From Tenodera sinensis (lineage: Eukaryota; Arthropoda; Insecta; Mantodea; Mantidae): 64,000 bases of DNA. The stretch is from assembly GCA_030765045.1 (NCBI GenBank), contig CM060974.1, positions 47,596,839 through 47,660,838 on the forward strand, in the 5' to 3' direction. The translations under genes were made by a program, and so were the position numbers. A model generated the notes under the pieces. That model was not told where the DNA came from and searched no databases. It saw only the letters and a program-made list of their open reading frames with translations. Positions 51,780 to 63,350 of this stretch are shown here, one piece after another. Within the stretch, counting starts at the first letter, position 1, and each line of letters begins with the position of its first letter.

Positions 51780-52523
51780 TTAAATATATATTTTACTTTC
51801 TCTGCTGGTAAGTAGGAAAAGTATTGTATTCCACCCAAAAATTCCATGTCTAGATTTCACCGGATATATATGTTTTGAGACCCCCTGAATCCAAAAAAAG
51901 CATTTTTAGAAAAAGGTCTGTGTGTGTGTCTGTCTGTCTGTGCGTCTGTGGACCGTATAACTCAAAAACAAAAAGTCGGTTAAAAACGAAAGTTGGTATT
52001 TAAGTTTAATGTCTTTCAAGGATGCGACATGAAGATTTTGAAGAAAATAGCCCTACCCTAAACTATCTTTTATATGGAAAATATTGATTTTCTTGAAAAT
52101 GGCTCTAGCGGTTCTGATTAAAATGTTATATGTTTGAGGTATTTTTATAACAAATGAAATGTATATCTTGAATTTTCTGGCTATAGCCCCTGTAGTCGTA
52201 TTTACTCTGGAGGACTTTTGCATAACTGGTAAACCATTAGAGATAAATCAAATCATACTATACAAAAATGTAGATCTTGCTAAAATACATAATTTATCTC
52301 TCAATAAATTTTCTTGTAGGGTGAACCATTTCGGAGATATTCCTTGTTATGTGTGTGAGTTTTGCAAAACTTAGAACTTTCGTGAAATGGATCATCGTTG
52401 TTCATTTTTTATGTCAGGTGTGCAAAGACAACAGAATCTCAAAGCTTTAAAACATTTGACTATCACACAAAGCCTACTGTATTCTAACATTCCCCTTGCA
52501 CCTACAAGGAAATAAGCAATAAG
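51780..52523 (+). repeat. R1 repeat copy, cut by a pogo remnant
   Basis: TTTACTTTCTCTGCTGG to AATAAGCAATAAG; variable slot short (TGTCTGTCTGTC at 51928). R1 would continue with ATAATTTCTGCAAATG but instead meets AACGGACTCCTG. Confidence 0.87.
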
Positions 52524-52922
52524 AACGGACTCCTGTTAAGCGGAAATCTGTCTAAAATGGAAATACTTTATGGTCCTGTGAACTTAGGGTTGAAAAACAG
52601 AACCTGTCTTACACGCACAACAGAAATCATAGTGCGCCTTTTAATGGAAAATTTACAGTTTTGCAATGTAGAGTTTAGAAAATTTTAAGGCACAAAACGA
52701 CATAAATGAAGATCCTTTCAATTGCAGTGCCATGGAATAGGTCAACATAGACAGTGATATTCAAACTGAAACAGACACAGTTGATACAGATGTCTTAATT
52801 GAGGATATGTAAAGTCAGATAGAAGAAGAGAGGGAGTATGTCCCTTAGATGGAAGAAGAGTGTAGGCTAAAGACTTATCGGGATGCTGTCAAAAGTTTAA
52901 AGGAACTACAACAATTTGCCTT
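52524..52922 (+). pseudogene. pogo/Tigger-type transposase C-terminal remnant
   Basis: Starts with CTGTTAAGCGGAAATCTGTC, which resembles the end of a Tigger-like element, then jumps to an acidic tail (DSDIQTETDTVDTDVLIEDM) and EEECRLKTYRDAVKSLKELQ, the C-terminal helix typical of Tigger/jerky transposases. Two stops. Catalytic DDE part missing, so an internally deleted copy. Confidence 0.65.
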
Positions 52923-54250
52923 GTGACTTAATAGTTGTGAATGCCAAGCAAATTGGTAATTGCAAACGTTTGAATAGAATGGTCGAGTCTGAAGGAATCA
53001 TTGGGGTCTGTGGTAGAACAACTTCATCTTGAAATTTGCCATTTAAAATGGTAGCTTCAAGAGCATTGTCAATGATTTTTGTTACCAATCGTGTGCCATT
53101 GCATAGCTTTGGTGCATTGAAATTTCAAAGCAAAATGATTGGTGAACCAATCTTTAATCACAAGCTATGTGTTGGCATTCCAGGCAAATCCAGTGAATTC
53201 AAGAATTAAACAGAATAGTTGACAACTTCCTCAGCATCGACAACAGTATGGATGGATTTGAATAATATTTCATTGCCAGGCAATGACTCAAATTTTAAAA
53301 TTAATTGCGTTGACATCTGTATATTTTTGTGGCCAAAATAACTCGCTCACGTAGTCATGCATTATTACTGTAATTAGCTTGTAAATTTGGAAATATAATT
53401 TCAATCAAAGCATTGGTATCCACCATGTTGCAAAAATTGTCTGGAAGTTGGATTGCAGTTTAAGACAATTTAAATTGTCCTTTGTCAATATTGAGCAACC
53501 GTTTGAAGAATGTCAATGGATCATTTTGAATTTGAAGACAAGTATTTATGGTAAGACATAATTTACTGACACTTTGCCAAGGTATGATTCTTTCAAACAT
53601 GCTCTAATTTTGTTTGCATATGTACCACACGGAATGACAGGCAATGTCTGTCTGAAATCACCGGACAGCAACACCACCAAAATGCCTGGTATCATTGACA
53701 TCTTTCAGCATTCTCTTGAGAGCTTCAAGTGAATGCTTGTGGGCAATAGTGCATTCATCCCAGATAATAATTTTGCATTTTCTCAACATTTCAGACATGC
53801 CTGAATGCCTCTTTGTGTTAAACATTGTGTCTGGATTTGTGTGAATGTTCAATAGCAACTTGAGTGCTATATGCACAGTCTGCCCACCATTAAGCAAAAT
53901 CGCTGCAACGCCTGATGAAGCAATTGCCATTGCAATATGATTATGTGATCAAATGCGCACAAGTATCAGTGAGATGAATATTTTGCCAGTGCCACCTGGT
54001 GCATCCCCCCCATAAAAAAGAATTACCTTGTTGTGCTGCAATTGACAAATTAAATTAATCATATATATATTCTTTTGCTCATTATTAGCAACAAAAGTAG
54101 CCAAATCACATAATGATTTATGTTGCTGGGTGGTAGACGATGGCATGCTGAAATGAATGAGTGCCATATTCCAAATGAGAATATTATCCTCAATCTTTAT
54201 TAATGCCTCATTATATATTTGCAGCAGATCCTTTATAAGCTGCTTTTTTG
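52906..54250 (-). pseudogene. Pif1-like helicase fragment (Helitron-type)
   Basis: Minus strand, several frames. Walker A region GGTGKIFISLILVRI (degraded GGTGKTF), MAIASSGVAAILLNGGQTVH, IIIWDECTIAHKHSLEAL (Walker B WDE), RHFGGV, LSGDFRQTLPVIPCGT, then in shifted frames GSPIILL-NFNAPKLCNGTR, LPICLAFTTIKSQG (motif VI-like). It stops exactly at motif VI next to the pogo remnant. The AT-hook/Rep part of a Helitron is not seen, so a host PIF1 pseudogene is not excluded, but the style is Helitron. Confidence 0.85.
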
Positions 54251-55100
54251 TGGTTTAATGCAGTATCAACACTTCACTGTAAAAGAAAAAAATCAAAACC
54301 TCTAAAGCAGCTATATATGAAATAGTCCATATAAATATAATTCGACAGTCTGACTCATTCTCACTCTACTTGAGAATTTATCAGTTAGATAATGCAAATT
54401 GTGCTTCTCTTTTGGGTTAGAATTTGCCATTGCGCATGCACTGTAGCAGGAAGATGGTTATGTTTGTTGGAGTTGTGTGACTATATTACTGTATAACAAA
54501 ACATACTACAAGGCTCTAGCACAATTTGCACAATGTATATTTTTTAATTACACTTTAAAATCTTACTTCAATAAATAATAATATATGAAATTTGTAGGTT
54601 AAGCGTGATTGTGATAGAATGTATGTTTATACGTCATTGGAATTCATGAAAAATCATGTAAAATACTCACCTCTATACTGCACCTTACACATTTGCACAA
54701 TGTATATGTTTTAATTATACTTCAACACCTTACTTCAATAAATATTAATAGATTACATTTGTAGGTTAAGCAGATTGTTATAGGTTATAGATCATTGGAA
54801 TTCATGAAAATGCATGTAGAATACTCACTTCAGTACTGCAGCTTACAAATTTGCAGAATGTATATTTGTTAATTACACTTTTAATTACTTGTTCTCAATA
54901 GGTGTGCACGTTTAATGTAATATTAACGTTCAGCTGTGACAAAACTTCCTAAAATGCAAGCTCAGTACCAAATACCGGAAATTCTAAAATATGATTACAG
55001 CTCGCTTGACAGATCCAATTGTAAGCCTAAACAATCCAAAGAACAACAACACATAAGTTATTTAATTAAAAAGAACATGTTCAATTGGGTCTAACTAAAC
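54251..55100. repeat. gene-free stretch with a ~163-bp tandem repeat
   Basis: TTTGCACAATGTATAT recurs near 54527 and 54691 and as TTTGCAGAATGTATAT near 54850. Between them TTACTTCAATAAATA, TTTGTAGGTTAAGC, CATTGGAATTCATGAAAA and ATACTCAC keep fixed offsets: about 2.4 units. The flanks show nothing else. Confidence 0.78.
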
Positions 55101-55104
55101 CATT

Positions 55105-55486
55105 CTCGAATCATTTTTATCTTTTCTTTCTGTCCCTGATTACCCTCCCCTTATGTAGCACTTACACCCCTAGGACTTACAAGCCAGCCTAGGGTACCAA
55201 CGCCTGTCGGGGAGCAGAGGGACCTCTGGACCAGACAGTGACGACCTGGAAGCAGGTGGTCAGCCAAGCACCTGGTTTGATAGTGAGGAAGAGAATGATA
55301 TGAAATGCAGGGGAAATGGATGATTGGAAGGGTGATAATGGAGCAATTGGTGGAATGAATGGTGGGGGGAAACCGGAGAACCCAGAGAAAACCTGCCCAG
55401 GTGCAACTTCGTCTACCACGATTACCACATGCGGGTCCCGCCTAGATGGTAGGTGAGCAGTCTAACCACTCAGCCACGGCGCCACC
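55105..55486 (-). mobile_element. SINE-B long variant
   Basis: Antisense: head at right (CACTCAGCCACGGCGCC), shared block, then the long 3' body (GACGACCTGGAAGCAGGTGG, CTTACACCCCTAGGACTTAC). Better preserved than 34555-34935. Confidence 0.88.
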
Positions 55487-55487
55487 A

Positions 55488-55612
55488 TTATACTTCCAGA
55501 TTCAGGGAAGGATGAGGAATAATCCTGGCTGGAGAAAAATTCCTACCCCCCTGCCGGGAATCGAATCTGGTGCTCTACCAACTGTGCTACAGAGCCAGCC
55601 CTCACCTTTATC
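55488..55612 (-). repeat. SINE-G, tRNA-derived (tentative)
   Basis: Minus strand: GGCTCTGTAGCACAGTTGGTAGAGC, split here as TAGCACAGTTGGTAGAGC (box A), then GATTCGATTCCC (box B) only ~13 bp later, so the anticodon arm is deleted; body AATTTTTCTCCAGCCAGG. One copy, adjacent to SINE-B. Confidence 0.6.
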
Positions 55613-56083
55613 ACACAACTGATAAAAATTTACCCAGCCATTTAAGAACAGTTCATTCATATACACACGGTCCGAAGAAATGTATACCAGGTGGAAGGGA
55701 AGTCAGTACATTAATTTAAATCAGTGGTAGATCTCTGTATTTGGAAGACTTTTTGTATCTTACGTTTTTGTCTCTGACAAAAAATCCTACAGAGATATTT
55801 TAGTTTTGTCGAAAATAACCTGGCAATACTGCAGATTGTGTGGGTGGGCACTTTCCCTAGCTCAGTACATAAACAAACAGCATAACTGTGTGTCTTGAAA
55901 ACAAACTCGTACCCTGCTTTCTCCTTCGGTGTTTACTGGGCGAGTATAGGCCAATCCCAAGTCATTAAACAAAAGCCAAAGTACTTGACCTGTTTACATT
56001 CCCATACTAGGTTAATTCCCTGACCAACCTCAATGAAACATTGTCGACTTACCTCACATCTGAGAGAGCAGCTCAGATTGTTG
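55613..56083. other. gene-free stretch
   Basis: No coding evidence and no recognised repeat. Confidence 0.45.
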
Positions 56084-56198
56084 TTGTTGTTAGCTAATGC
56101 TGGGTATCTGACAATGAAGTCATTAATCCTCTTGCTCTTCAATATTTTTCACTGATGGATGCGGCACTAGAAGTGGCTGAGCATATTTGAAGGTGGTC

Positions 56199-57221
56199 TC
56201 AGTCCATTTCCTCTTGCAGATCACATAGAGGACAGAGTGGTGAAGAATATATCCCAATTCTGTTTAAAGGTTTTGCCAGACAATCATGTCCTGTAATCAA
56301 CCTGAAGGTTACAACTGCTGTTTTTCGAGGATACTCAGGAATTACTGTTTGAATGTTTGGTAGTTCCCATCTTTTATTCTTTGATTTTTCATAGTAATAT
56401 TTTGCAATAATTTTTTTGAATTCAGAGTTGACTAATCTTTTAGCTGCATAAAATGGTAGATTAACTATAGATTTTTGTACACCGCTGGTACCCTTTTTTG
56501 CAAGAAAATCAGCTTTCTCATTACCACTCAGTCCACAGTGAGCTGGTATCCATTGGAAGACTAGGTGTTTTTGAAGTGCTGTTAGATGGGTAAGGATTTT
56601 CCAAGATTCTATAATTATTTGGTTTTTTGATGACAACTTGGAAGTAATTGCTATAATTGCTGCCCTGGAATCTGAGAGAATAACTGCTTGCTGAAAATGT
56701 GAAATTGTGTACAAAAGATTTTGTAGGGCCATTCGAATTGCTTCAATTTCTCTATCAAAGTTACTAGTTCCATAACTTAAAGATTTGTAATAGGAAAAGA
56801 GGTGACATGTGACTCCAGCACCTGCTCCATTTTGGTTTGATATCAATGATCCATCAGTATAAATATGGAGCCATTTGTGTTCTGGAAATCTAGTATGGAT
56901 TGTCTCTAATGCCAATAATTTTAGAACACTAGTTGGAGTATCACTTTTCTTAACTTTTTCTGTCAGGTGTAAATAATATGTGATGTCTAATGTATGTGTC
57001 GGATTGACTTTAGATATGAAGTTTTCCTTTGAATTAGGAAGGTGTACATTCTTCTTGATGTCTTGAATTTTGGAAAGAAAGCTCTCCTGAGTGTTTAGTG
57101 TATGTGTAAAATTTCTCTTGTGCCGTGTATTGAATGGGAGTCTGATCAACTTTTCGTGTTGAATAAGAGCCGCTTTTTCTATTTCATATTCAATGGGGTA
57201 TTGGTTGGTTAGTATTTCCAT
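56199..57221 (-). pseudogene. LINE-J1e ORF2, RNase H segment
   Basis: Same layout as 11954-13258: YTDGS, DREIEA (GE changed to RE, the acidic E kept), LSDSRAAI, PAHCGLSGNEKADFLA. It ends at EEMD where CGA of copy a is TGA, a CpG-type transition. Frameshift upstream. Confidence 0.9.
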
Positions 57222-57553
57222 AGCTGCTATTGGTGTGGTTTTGATAGCACTTGTAATTAATCTCAGACTTTGGTTTTGAAAGATTTGAATTTTTTTTTAT
57301 GTTTGCTGTTACAAGAACTTCGCTGCAGTAAATAATGGCTTTATATATACATTGTATGTTGTGTTAAGAGTTGCTCTGGAACATCCCCACTTCATTCCTG
57401 TTAGACGTTTTAACAGTGAAAGGTGCCTCTCTGCTCTTTGTATTACATTTTCTATTTGTTTGGTCCATGTAAGTTTGGTATCAAATGTAACTCCTAAATA
57501 CTTTGCTTCCTTTGTTTCTGGTAATTGTTGACTCTCAAAATTTATTTTTATTT

Positions 57554-58791
57554 TTAGTGGTTTTTTCTTAGTGAAAAGATTTGGTAGTTTGATTTTGTTG
57601 TATTAACAGTCATTAAATTTTCTTTGGTCCATCTTTGTAAGTTGGTTAAGGATAGCTGCATTGTTTTTTCTAGTTCTGTACTTTTGCTTTTTGGTTTTGA
57701 GGTCCACATTACTAAGTCATCAGCAAATAGTGCACACTTCACACCTGATTCTTGTATTTGTTGTGGCAGATCGTTAATAAACATATTAAAAAGTGTTGTG
57801 CTGAGCACTGCGCCTTGTGGTAAGCCACGGTGTACTTGTTTGTATTTAGATATATTTCTTCCATATCTGGTTGCAATAAAGAGTTGTGTTAGGAAATGAC
57901 TTAGCCATGAAAACATTGGACCTTGTATCCCTATTTTTTTTACTTTCTTTAGTAGTTTTGTTCTGCATATCGAATCATTTGCACTTTGGAAATCAATAAC
58001 AACTGATAAATTATCTTCTTTTCTATTGAAGGAGTCTTTGATTTCTTGACTGAGAAGTAAGACTTGTTCATTTGTAGAGTGGAACTCTCTGAATCCAGCT
58101 TGACATGGGGATATTAAATTTTGTGATTCTAGAAACCAATTTAACCTGTTTGACACCATTCTTTCCCTCACTTTTGCTATTATGCTAGTAAGAGCTATTG
58201 GTCTATAATTTTTATTTCTGATGCTGTTTTGTCTTTCTTCAAGAGTGAGACAATTATTGCTTTTTGCCATTCAGCAGGTACAGTGGTTTTCCAGGATAGA
58301 TTGTAGAGTTTCAGTAGTTGTTGTTTTGCTGTTTTTCCAAGGTTTTTTATGAACTCTGGATGTATGTAATCTGGTCCAGGAGACTTTTTGTTTTTTAGAT
58401 TATTTATTGCAATGTTCAGCTCTTGCATATTAAAATTTTGAAAAAAGATATTGCACTGAGTGTTAGGATCACATTCTCTTTCTTGTTTCAAATCTTTCTT
58501 AAATTCTTTATGTTCCTTTGTATTATTTCTTGTTGCTTTATGTGAATTAGCATAATATTTATTGAATGTTTCGCCTATGGCTGCATCATTTACTAATATT
58601 TTATTGTTGTAAATGACAGGTGTGCTGTTGTTTTCTTTCCTGTCCATGACATTTTTTATGAACTTATGAGCTTTGTTACCATCTGTCCTATAATCCATTT
58701 TTTCTAAGAAATTATTAAAGTGATTCCTTTTAGTGGTATTAATTTCTTTTTTTAGTGAGGCACATTTCTTTCGCCATATTTGTGTATCCAA
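57554..58791 (-). pseudogene. LINE-J1e ORF2, linker and reverse transcriptase (two frames)
   Basis: 58195-58791 gives the linker and RT motif 0-1 (SLKKEINTTKRNHFNNFLEK, NLKNKKSPGPDYIHPEFIKN, VPAEWQKAIIVSLLKK). 57554-58270 continues after a shift with YRPIALTSIIAK, VIDFQSANDS (Tyr to Asn beside the catalytic Asp), GLPQGAVLST and FADDLVMW. The break is at the IK/NYRPIA junction where copy a has one more T. Confidence 0.92.
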
Positions 58792-58882
58792 TATGTTTTT
58801 TGTTTGTTCAGCTGTATTTCTAGCTATATCCCTTTGCTTTTTCAGTTCTTCTAACTGGGGGTTCCAAAAGGGTTTAAAATTT

Positions 58883-59791
58883 TTAATTCTTCCACGAGGA
58901 ATATGTTTTTTTGTGGTTTCTAGGATGACTACAGGAATTTTTGTTCATATGATCTGGTTGGTCATGCAGCTGTGAGTTTGTTTGTTCTTTAAATTTATGT
59001 TCTAATTCAGTTTTATATTTGTTCCAATCTGCTTTTTTGAAGTTCCAATACAGATTCGTGAGACCTTGACTGTTATTTGTATTCTCTAGTTTTATATCAG
59101 CAATTACTGCTCTGTGACCAGAACTTGGATCTTCTATAACTTGTTTTGTAATTTTTGAAACAATATCTGTTGTAGCTAACAAGAGGTCTGAGTTACTCTC
59201 TGCTCCAGAGTAATGTATGAAGGTTGTGGGATGTTCTTTACTATAAATTAGTTCAAAAGTTGTGGTATTCAAAAATGCTTCCACTATCTTCCCTGTAGAA
59301 TCCACTTTTTCATAACCCCATCTTTTGGAATGGGCATTGAAATCTCCAATTACGATTGTTTTATTTAATTGGTCAATAAGTGAGAGATGTGGTTCATTCC
59401 TGGGAGGATTGTAAATACTGTATAAATGCAGATGTATTTTGTTATCCCAAAAATTTAGCTTTATTAATTCACTTTTATCTGTGTTATCCATTTCTTTAAC
59501 AATTTCAAAGGAGGATTTAATAACCTTTCTGACTCCAACTAATATTCCACTACTTATCTGTCTATTTTTGGGTAGTAGGTGTAGTAGAAAACCAGTAAAA
59601 TTGAAGTATTTAAGTTGGTCATTTGTTAGATTTGCTTCTTGTATGACAAATATATCTATTTTATAGTCAAATACAATTTTATTCAGTTCCACTCTTTTTG
59701 TTTGTGTGAGACCACCCGCATTCCATTGTAGAAGTCTGATGTTAGATCTTCTATTAATATAATGTTTTGGTTCTCGAGAAGTAGTCCCCAC
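58883..59791 (-). pseudogene. LINE-J1e ORF2, AP-type endonuclease domain
   Basis: 302 codons from an ATG; endonuclease/exonuclease/phosphatase fold residues are all in place: LQWNAGG (N24), FVIQEANL (E52), YSIYNPPRN, IGDFNAHSKRWGY (D150, N152), SDLLLATTDI (D202), SGHRAVIADI (H226). It nicks target DNA to prime reverse transcription in living relatives. A frameshift after about residue 285 separates it from the RT. Confidence 0.92.
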
Positions 59792-60335
59792 TCAGAGATC
59801 CGAATGGGGGACTATTTTAACTCCGGAACATTTTACCCCTCGAGTCATATTTCCTAATTTGATATTGAAGAGAGCAATAGCAGTAATAGTAACAGTTTTT
59901 TAGAGAGCACCATATTTTTATGTTTTGGCGGTCACATCGCTCTCTCACAACCCCCGGAATGTCTGGAGGACCACACCTGTTGTTGGTTTACGGGTCTCAG
60001 TGACCTGACAGGGAGAATTATCAAAATAAATTCACCGACCATTTCCTCTGATTACCAATCAGAGGACGTATTACATGCCAAGATAGGTCAGCATGTTAGG
60101 GGTTAAGGTTTTATAGAGAAATTGGAGAAATGGAGAGGTTGGAAAAATAAATACTCCCTAGCCCTCAGGAACCCTAATAGCATCGGGGTCGGAAGAGAAC
60201 AAGAGATGACCAAGGTAAGGTCAGATAGAAAAGTTACAGTGAGGAGCAAAACACCAGTAAGTGGAAGTAATGTTCTGCTCAGTTTTGGTACCTTGTGGTT
60301 GCCATTCACATATCCCCTAGATGGAGACCCCTGAG
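59792..60335 (-). promoter_or_regulatory. LINE-J1 5' region (internal-promoter candidate)
   Basis: About 540 bp before the endonuclease ATG; 59862-60335 is the segment retained in all four mini-J1 copies. Conservation in elements lacking ORF2 suggests it holds the promoter or other signals needed for mobility. No known promoter motif was identified by eye. Confidence 0.6.
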
Positions 60336-61005
60336 TAGAAATGTATTTAAATGTGAGAGTGCAAAGATCAGAAAAATAGCAGCTGTGTTTAAGTATGAAA
60401 TGTTGTTGTTTTAGCATGGTACACAAATATGAAATATATCCACAAACCATACTGAGTGCGACATGTTCTTTTTAATTTAAAAAGCCTTGCACTGCAATGC
60501 TCATGCACCATTACTGTATTTTCTATGTTTATTAATGCTATTTACCTACATCTAAATTATGAATTTAAATAAAAGTAAAGCAGGATGCTACCTTAGACGC
60601 GGTACTGCAAATTATTATTGCAAAAATTGTTGTACCCAATATTCACAAATTAGTTGCAGCAAAATGATCTCAAAAATCTACCTAAATGGTAAATGTGCAC
60701 AAGGGTAACCAAAATATATGTAGAAAATAAATGGTGTGTTAGTGTGCTTCTGCCACTTCACCTTCGCCATCTCTCCGGTGCCCTGCTCAGCACCAGTGCT
60801 ACTGTTGGTGCCGGCTGGAGCCCCGACAGCACCTCAGTTGGAAAGGGGTGGGTTAAGGTAAAGGCTGGAGTTTCAACATTCAGGGACGAAATGTGGAGAG
60901 GTTGTTCGACATGTCAATATCATCTGAAACTTGTACACTAGCCCAGATTGTTCCTTCATGTCTTTTAAGCGATTAATTATTTCGTCACCCTGTGTGATGT
61001 CCCAC
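60336..61005. other. gene-free stretch
   Basis: A locally GC-rich patch with an 82-codon frame (60693-60941) without motif. Nothing recognised. Confidence 0.4.
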
Positions 61006-61009
61006 AATT

Positions 61010-62806
61010 GAATCGGTCGGAGCTGAAAGGCATTAAGTCAAAATGTACACTTTTTTTATTGCACATTCTGAACTAACTAGTCAAGGTGCATCAAACGGTA
61101 CTGAAAAGCATTAAGTCAACCTTCCCCTTGTATGGTAAAATGCTGTTGTGAGTAATGTGAGCGGAGGAGAAAAGCACTAAGTCATTGACTTACTACCTTT
61201 CAGTCCCGTGCACTGATTCTCGGCTGTGTGTAAGAAAAATCTATGACTTTGTACTGTAGTACTTATCCATGAAATATGTCTTCTACAGGCTGCATTTTTG
61301 GGAAAACTATAACTATAAGTTTGTCAGACCACAGATAGATGTTTATTCTCTTTGTGAGGACTTTCATGCCAAATTAAAAAGTCCACATCTCTGTGAAGTT
61401 TCAAAACTTGCATCCAAATCACATTTGGATGTTCATCTTCGAAGAAGCCGAAAATTTTATAACTCCCTGAAGAAGGCCAAGTCTGACTGTCTTCAAAATG
61501 AAGAAATGGGTGCCATTGTCTTTGACTATATGCAGAATTTGCCCTTGTCAGAAATACCTGTGCAAGAAATCTTGAAAGAGTTTACATGCGGCAACTGTGG
61601 GTAAATGTATTCAGCATTCACAATTTAAAGGACGACTGCTCTGTTATGTATTTTTATCATGAGGATAACGGAGAAAAGGTGCAAATGAAGTGTGCACCAC
61701 TCTATACCATTACATTAAAGGTTATATTCCAGCCACCATTAAAAATCTCAGCTTATTCTCAGACGGATGTACTGGACAAAATAGAAACCACACAATGGTG
61801 AGAATGTGAATGGGATTGACTGCAACTGGTAGATATGAGTCAATTACCCACATGTTTCCTGAACGGGGTCATTCATACCTACCATGTGACAGAGATTTTG
61901 GCTTATTAAAAAAGAACATTAAAAGTTGTGTTAGAGTATATACTCCAAGAGAATATGTTGAAATAATAGCAAATAGCAGAAAGAATGTGGAAATTCATGT
62001 TACAGAATTTGATGAAATTTGTTTGATAAATGGTGGCCATCATACTTTAAAAAGAGTGTAATATCCAGAGAAAGTGAAGGACTACCAGGAGAGAAGAAGC
62101 AAGTGTTTTCCCCCTTAAAGTTCAAGCAATTCAAATACTGCAGTAACAAGATTGGAGAGGTTGAAGCATCATTTTACATCGACTCGCCTGTCAAACATAC
62201 ATTCTTTTAGGGAAAGTCTCACTCACTACAGCATCTATTACCTCTGAAAAGGCATACAAGGACAAAGTTTCCCATAAACTTTAAAAAGATTCAGGACATT
62301 GGCAAGTTAGTAAAATATGTTCCTGAAGATGCTATACAGTTTTACAAGAGTATTCTGAAATGGCCAACAAATGTGGTTCAAAGTGATTCTGTGTAAAGCA
62401 GCTCTCAAAGTCACATGTTTGTATGTTGTTTTTCCAAATTAAGTGGTATTTAGGGAAAGTGATAGTCATTTTATAATTTATTTTACGCTGTTCATTTGTT
62501 TTCATTTATAAACATGTATATGACCAATAAAAGCACCATAAATTTAAATATCAATGCAAATCTGCAGTTCAGTAGTGACTGCTGAGCTGAAATGTATTAA
62601 GTCTGTTTTTGAAAAACGATAATGAAATGCAGATGAAACATTCAGATTGTTTTTTTCCCCTCAGGTAAATGCATTAGTAGACATTACTTTATATAAAAAT
62701 ACATTAATAATCTACATTTATTTGCTTTTGTGATACTTATACAGTTTTTTCCTTCTCCTGAAAACTTGTAAAAACTGACTTCATGCCTTTCAGCTCCAAT
62801 CGATTC
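61010..62806 (+). mobile_element. TIR transposon carrying a DUF7869-like protein, ~1.8 kb
   Basis: Terminal inverted repeats of ~30 bp: GAATCGGTCGGAGCTGAAAG at the left and the inverse of GAATCGATTGGAGCTGAAAG at the right. The inner TIR motif (GAAAGGCATTAAGTCA) recurs subterminally near 61100, 61170 and 62586, as transposase-binding repeats do. Target duplication unresolved. It holds a degraded, N-truncated ORF. Confidence 0.78.
61266..62395 (+). pseudogene. DUF7869-like, transposase-like protein, frameshifted
   Basis: Four consecutive frames: FVRPQIDVYSLCEDFHAKLK (CxxC-type start), FDYMQNLPLSEIPVQEI, MRQLWVNVFSIHNLKD and VMYFYHEDNGEK, then in shifted frame LFSDG-like and QN-NHT, MFPERGHSYLPCDRDFGLLK, VYTPREYVEII, WWPSYFKKSV, to a stop near 62393. 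Blocks SDGCxGQN and GHSxLPCDRDFG match a protein family widespread in insect genomes that I know as DUF7869; conserved Asp residues suggest a DDE-like nuclease, which is inference. About 150 N-terminal residues are missing. Confidence 0.75.
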
Positions 62807-63350
62807 AGTTACTATCGAAGCTATGTCAGAAATAACTTACTCTGCACATCTTACAAATAGCAAACTGTTATCTTCGTACATTCTTGTGGAATTACACATC
62901 CAATTATGATAAAAAGAAATTTTTTTTTTTCAAAATTGGCTGATCAAAGGGCAAAATGCCATTCAACTTTCTTGTTTGTAATGCTTCTATGAAGCACATA
63001 TTAGAAGGAATGTAATGACTTCCGTTCCATCCTGTATATATTTATATATTAATGTTTTATTATTCTCTCAACATTTTGGCTCCATTTCAAATTATTGTCT
63101 ATCACTAATACTAGGGAGCCTATTTCTATAACCTGAATGTACTTTTTATTGTGAACTTAAAGTTATCCCCTACTCTGTTTCTTATAGTTAGTACCATGCT
63201 TAGATTTCTATCTGCTTATTATATCTAGTAGGGAATTTGTTGTCTTATTGTAACTCTTGTTCTGTGTTTCCTATAACTATAGTCACTGTGTTATCCATAT
63301 AATCAATAGCTATTTCCATCAAATCTTTGTTTAATTATGCTGTTCATATA
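62807..63350. other. gene-free stretch
   Basis: T-run at 62921-62930. A faint minus-strand LINE RT resemblance near 63230-63300 (MDNTVTIVIGNTEQELQ against FADDTVxxxxGKTExELQ) is too short to call. Confidence 0.35.

Larger units (their letters stand above)
56084..60335 (-). mobile_element. LINE-J1 copy e, apparently full length (4.25 kb)
   Basis: The (CAA)n tail at 56084 is followed, in minus-strand reading from 60335, by a ~540-bp 5' region, AP-type endonuclease, RT, RNase H and CPLC knuckle. The 5' terminus (CTCAGGGGTCTCC) agrees with that of the full-length mini-J1 at 40778. No separate ORF1/gag frame is visible upstream of the endonuclease. Target duplication not identified. Confidence 0.92.

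Noticed and set aside
63050..63300. LINE RT remnant on the minus strand
   Set aside because: One short block (MDNTVTIVIGNTEQELQ) resembles FADDTV...GKTE-ELQ, but flanking motifs are absent.
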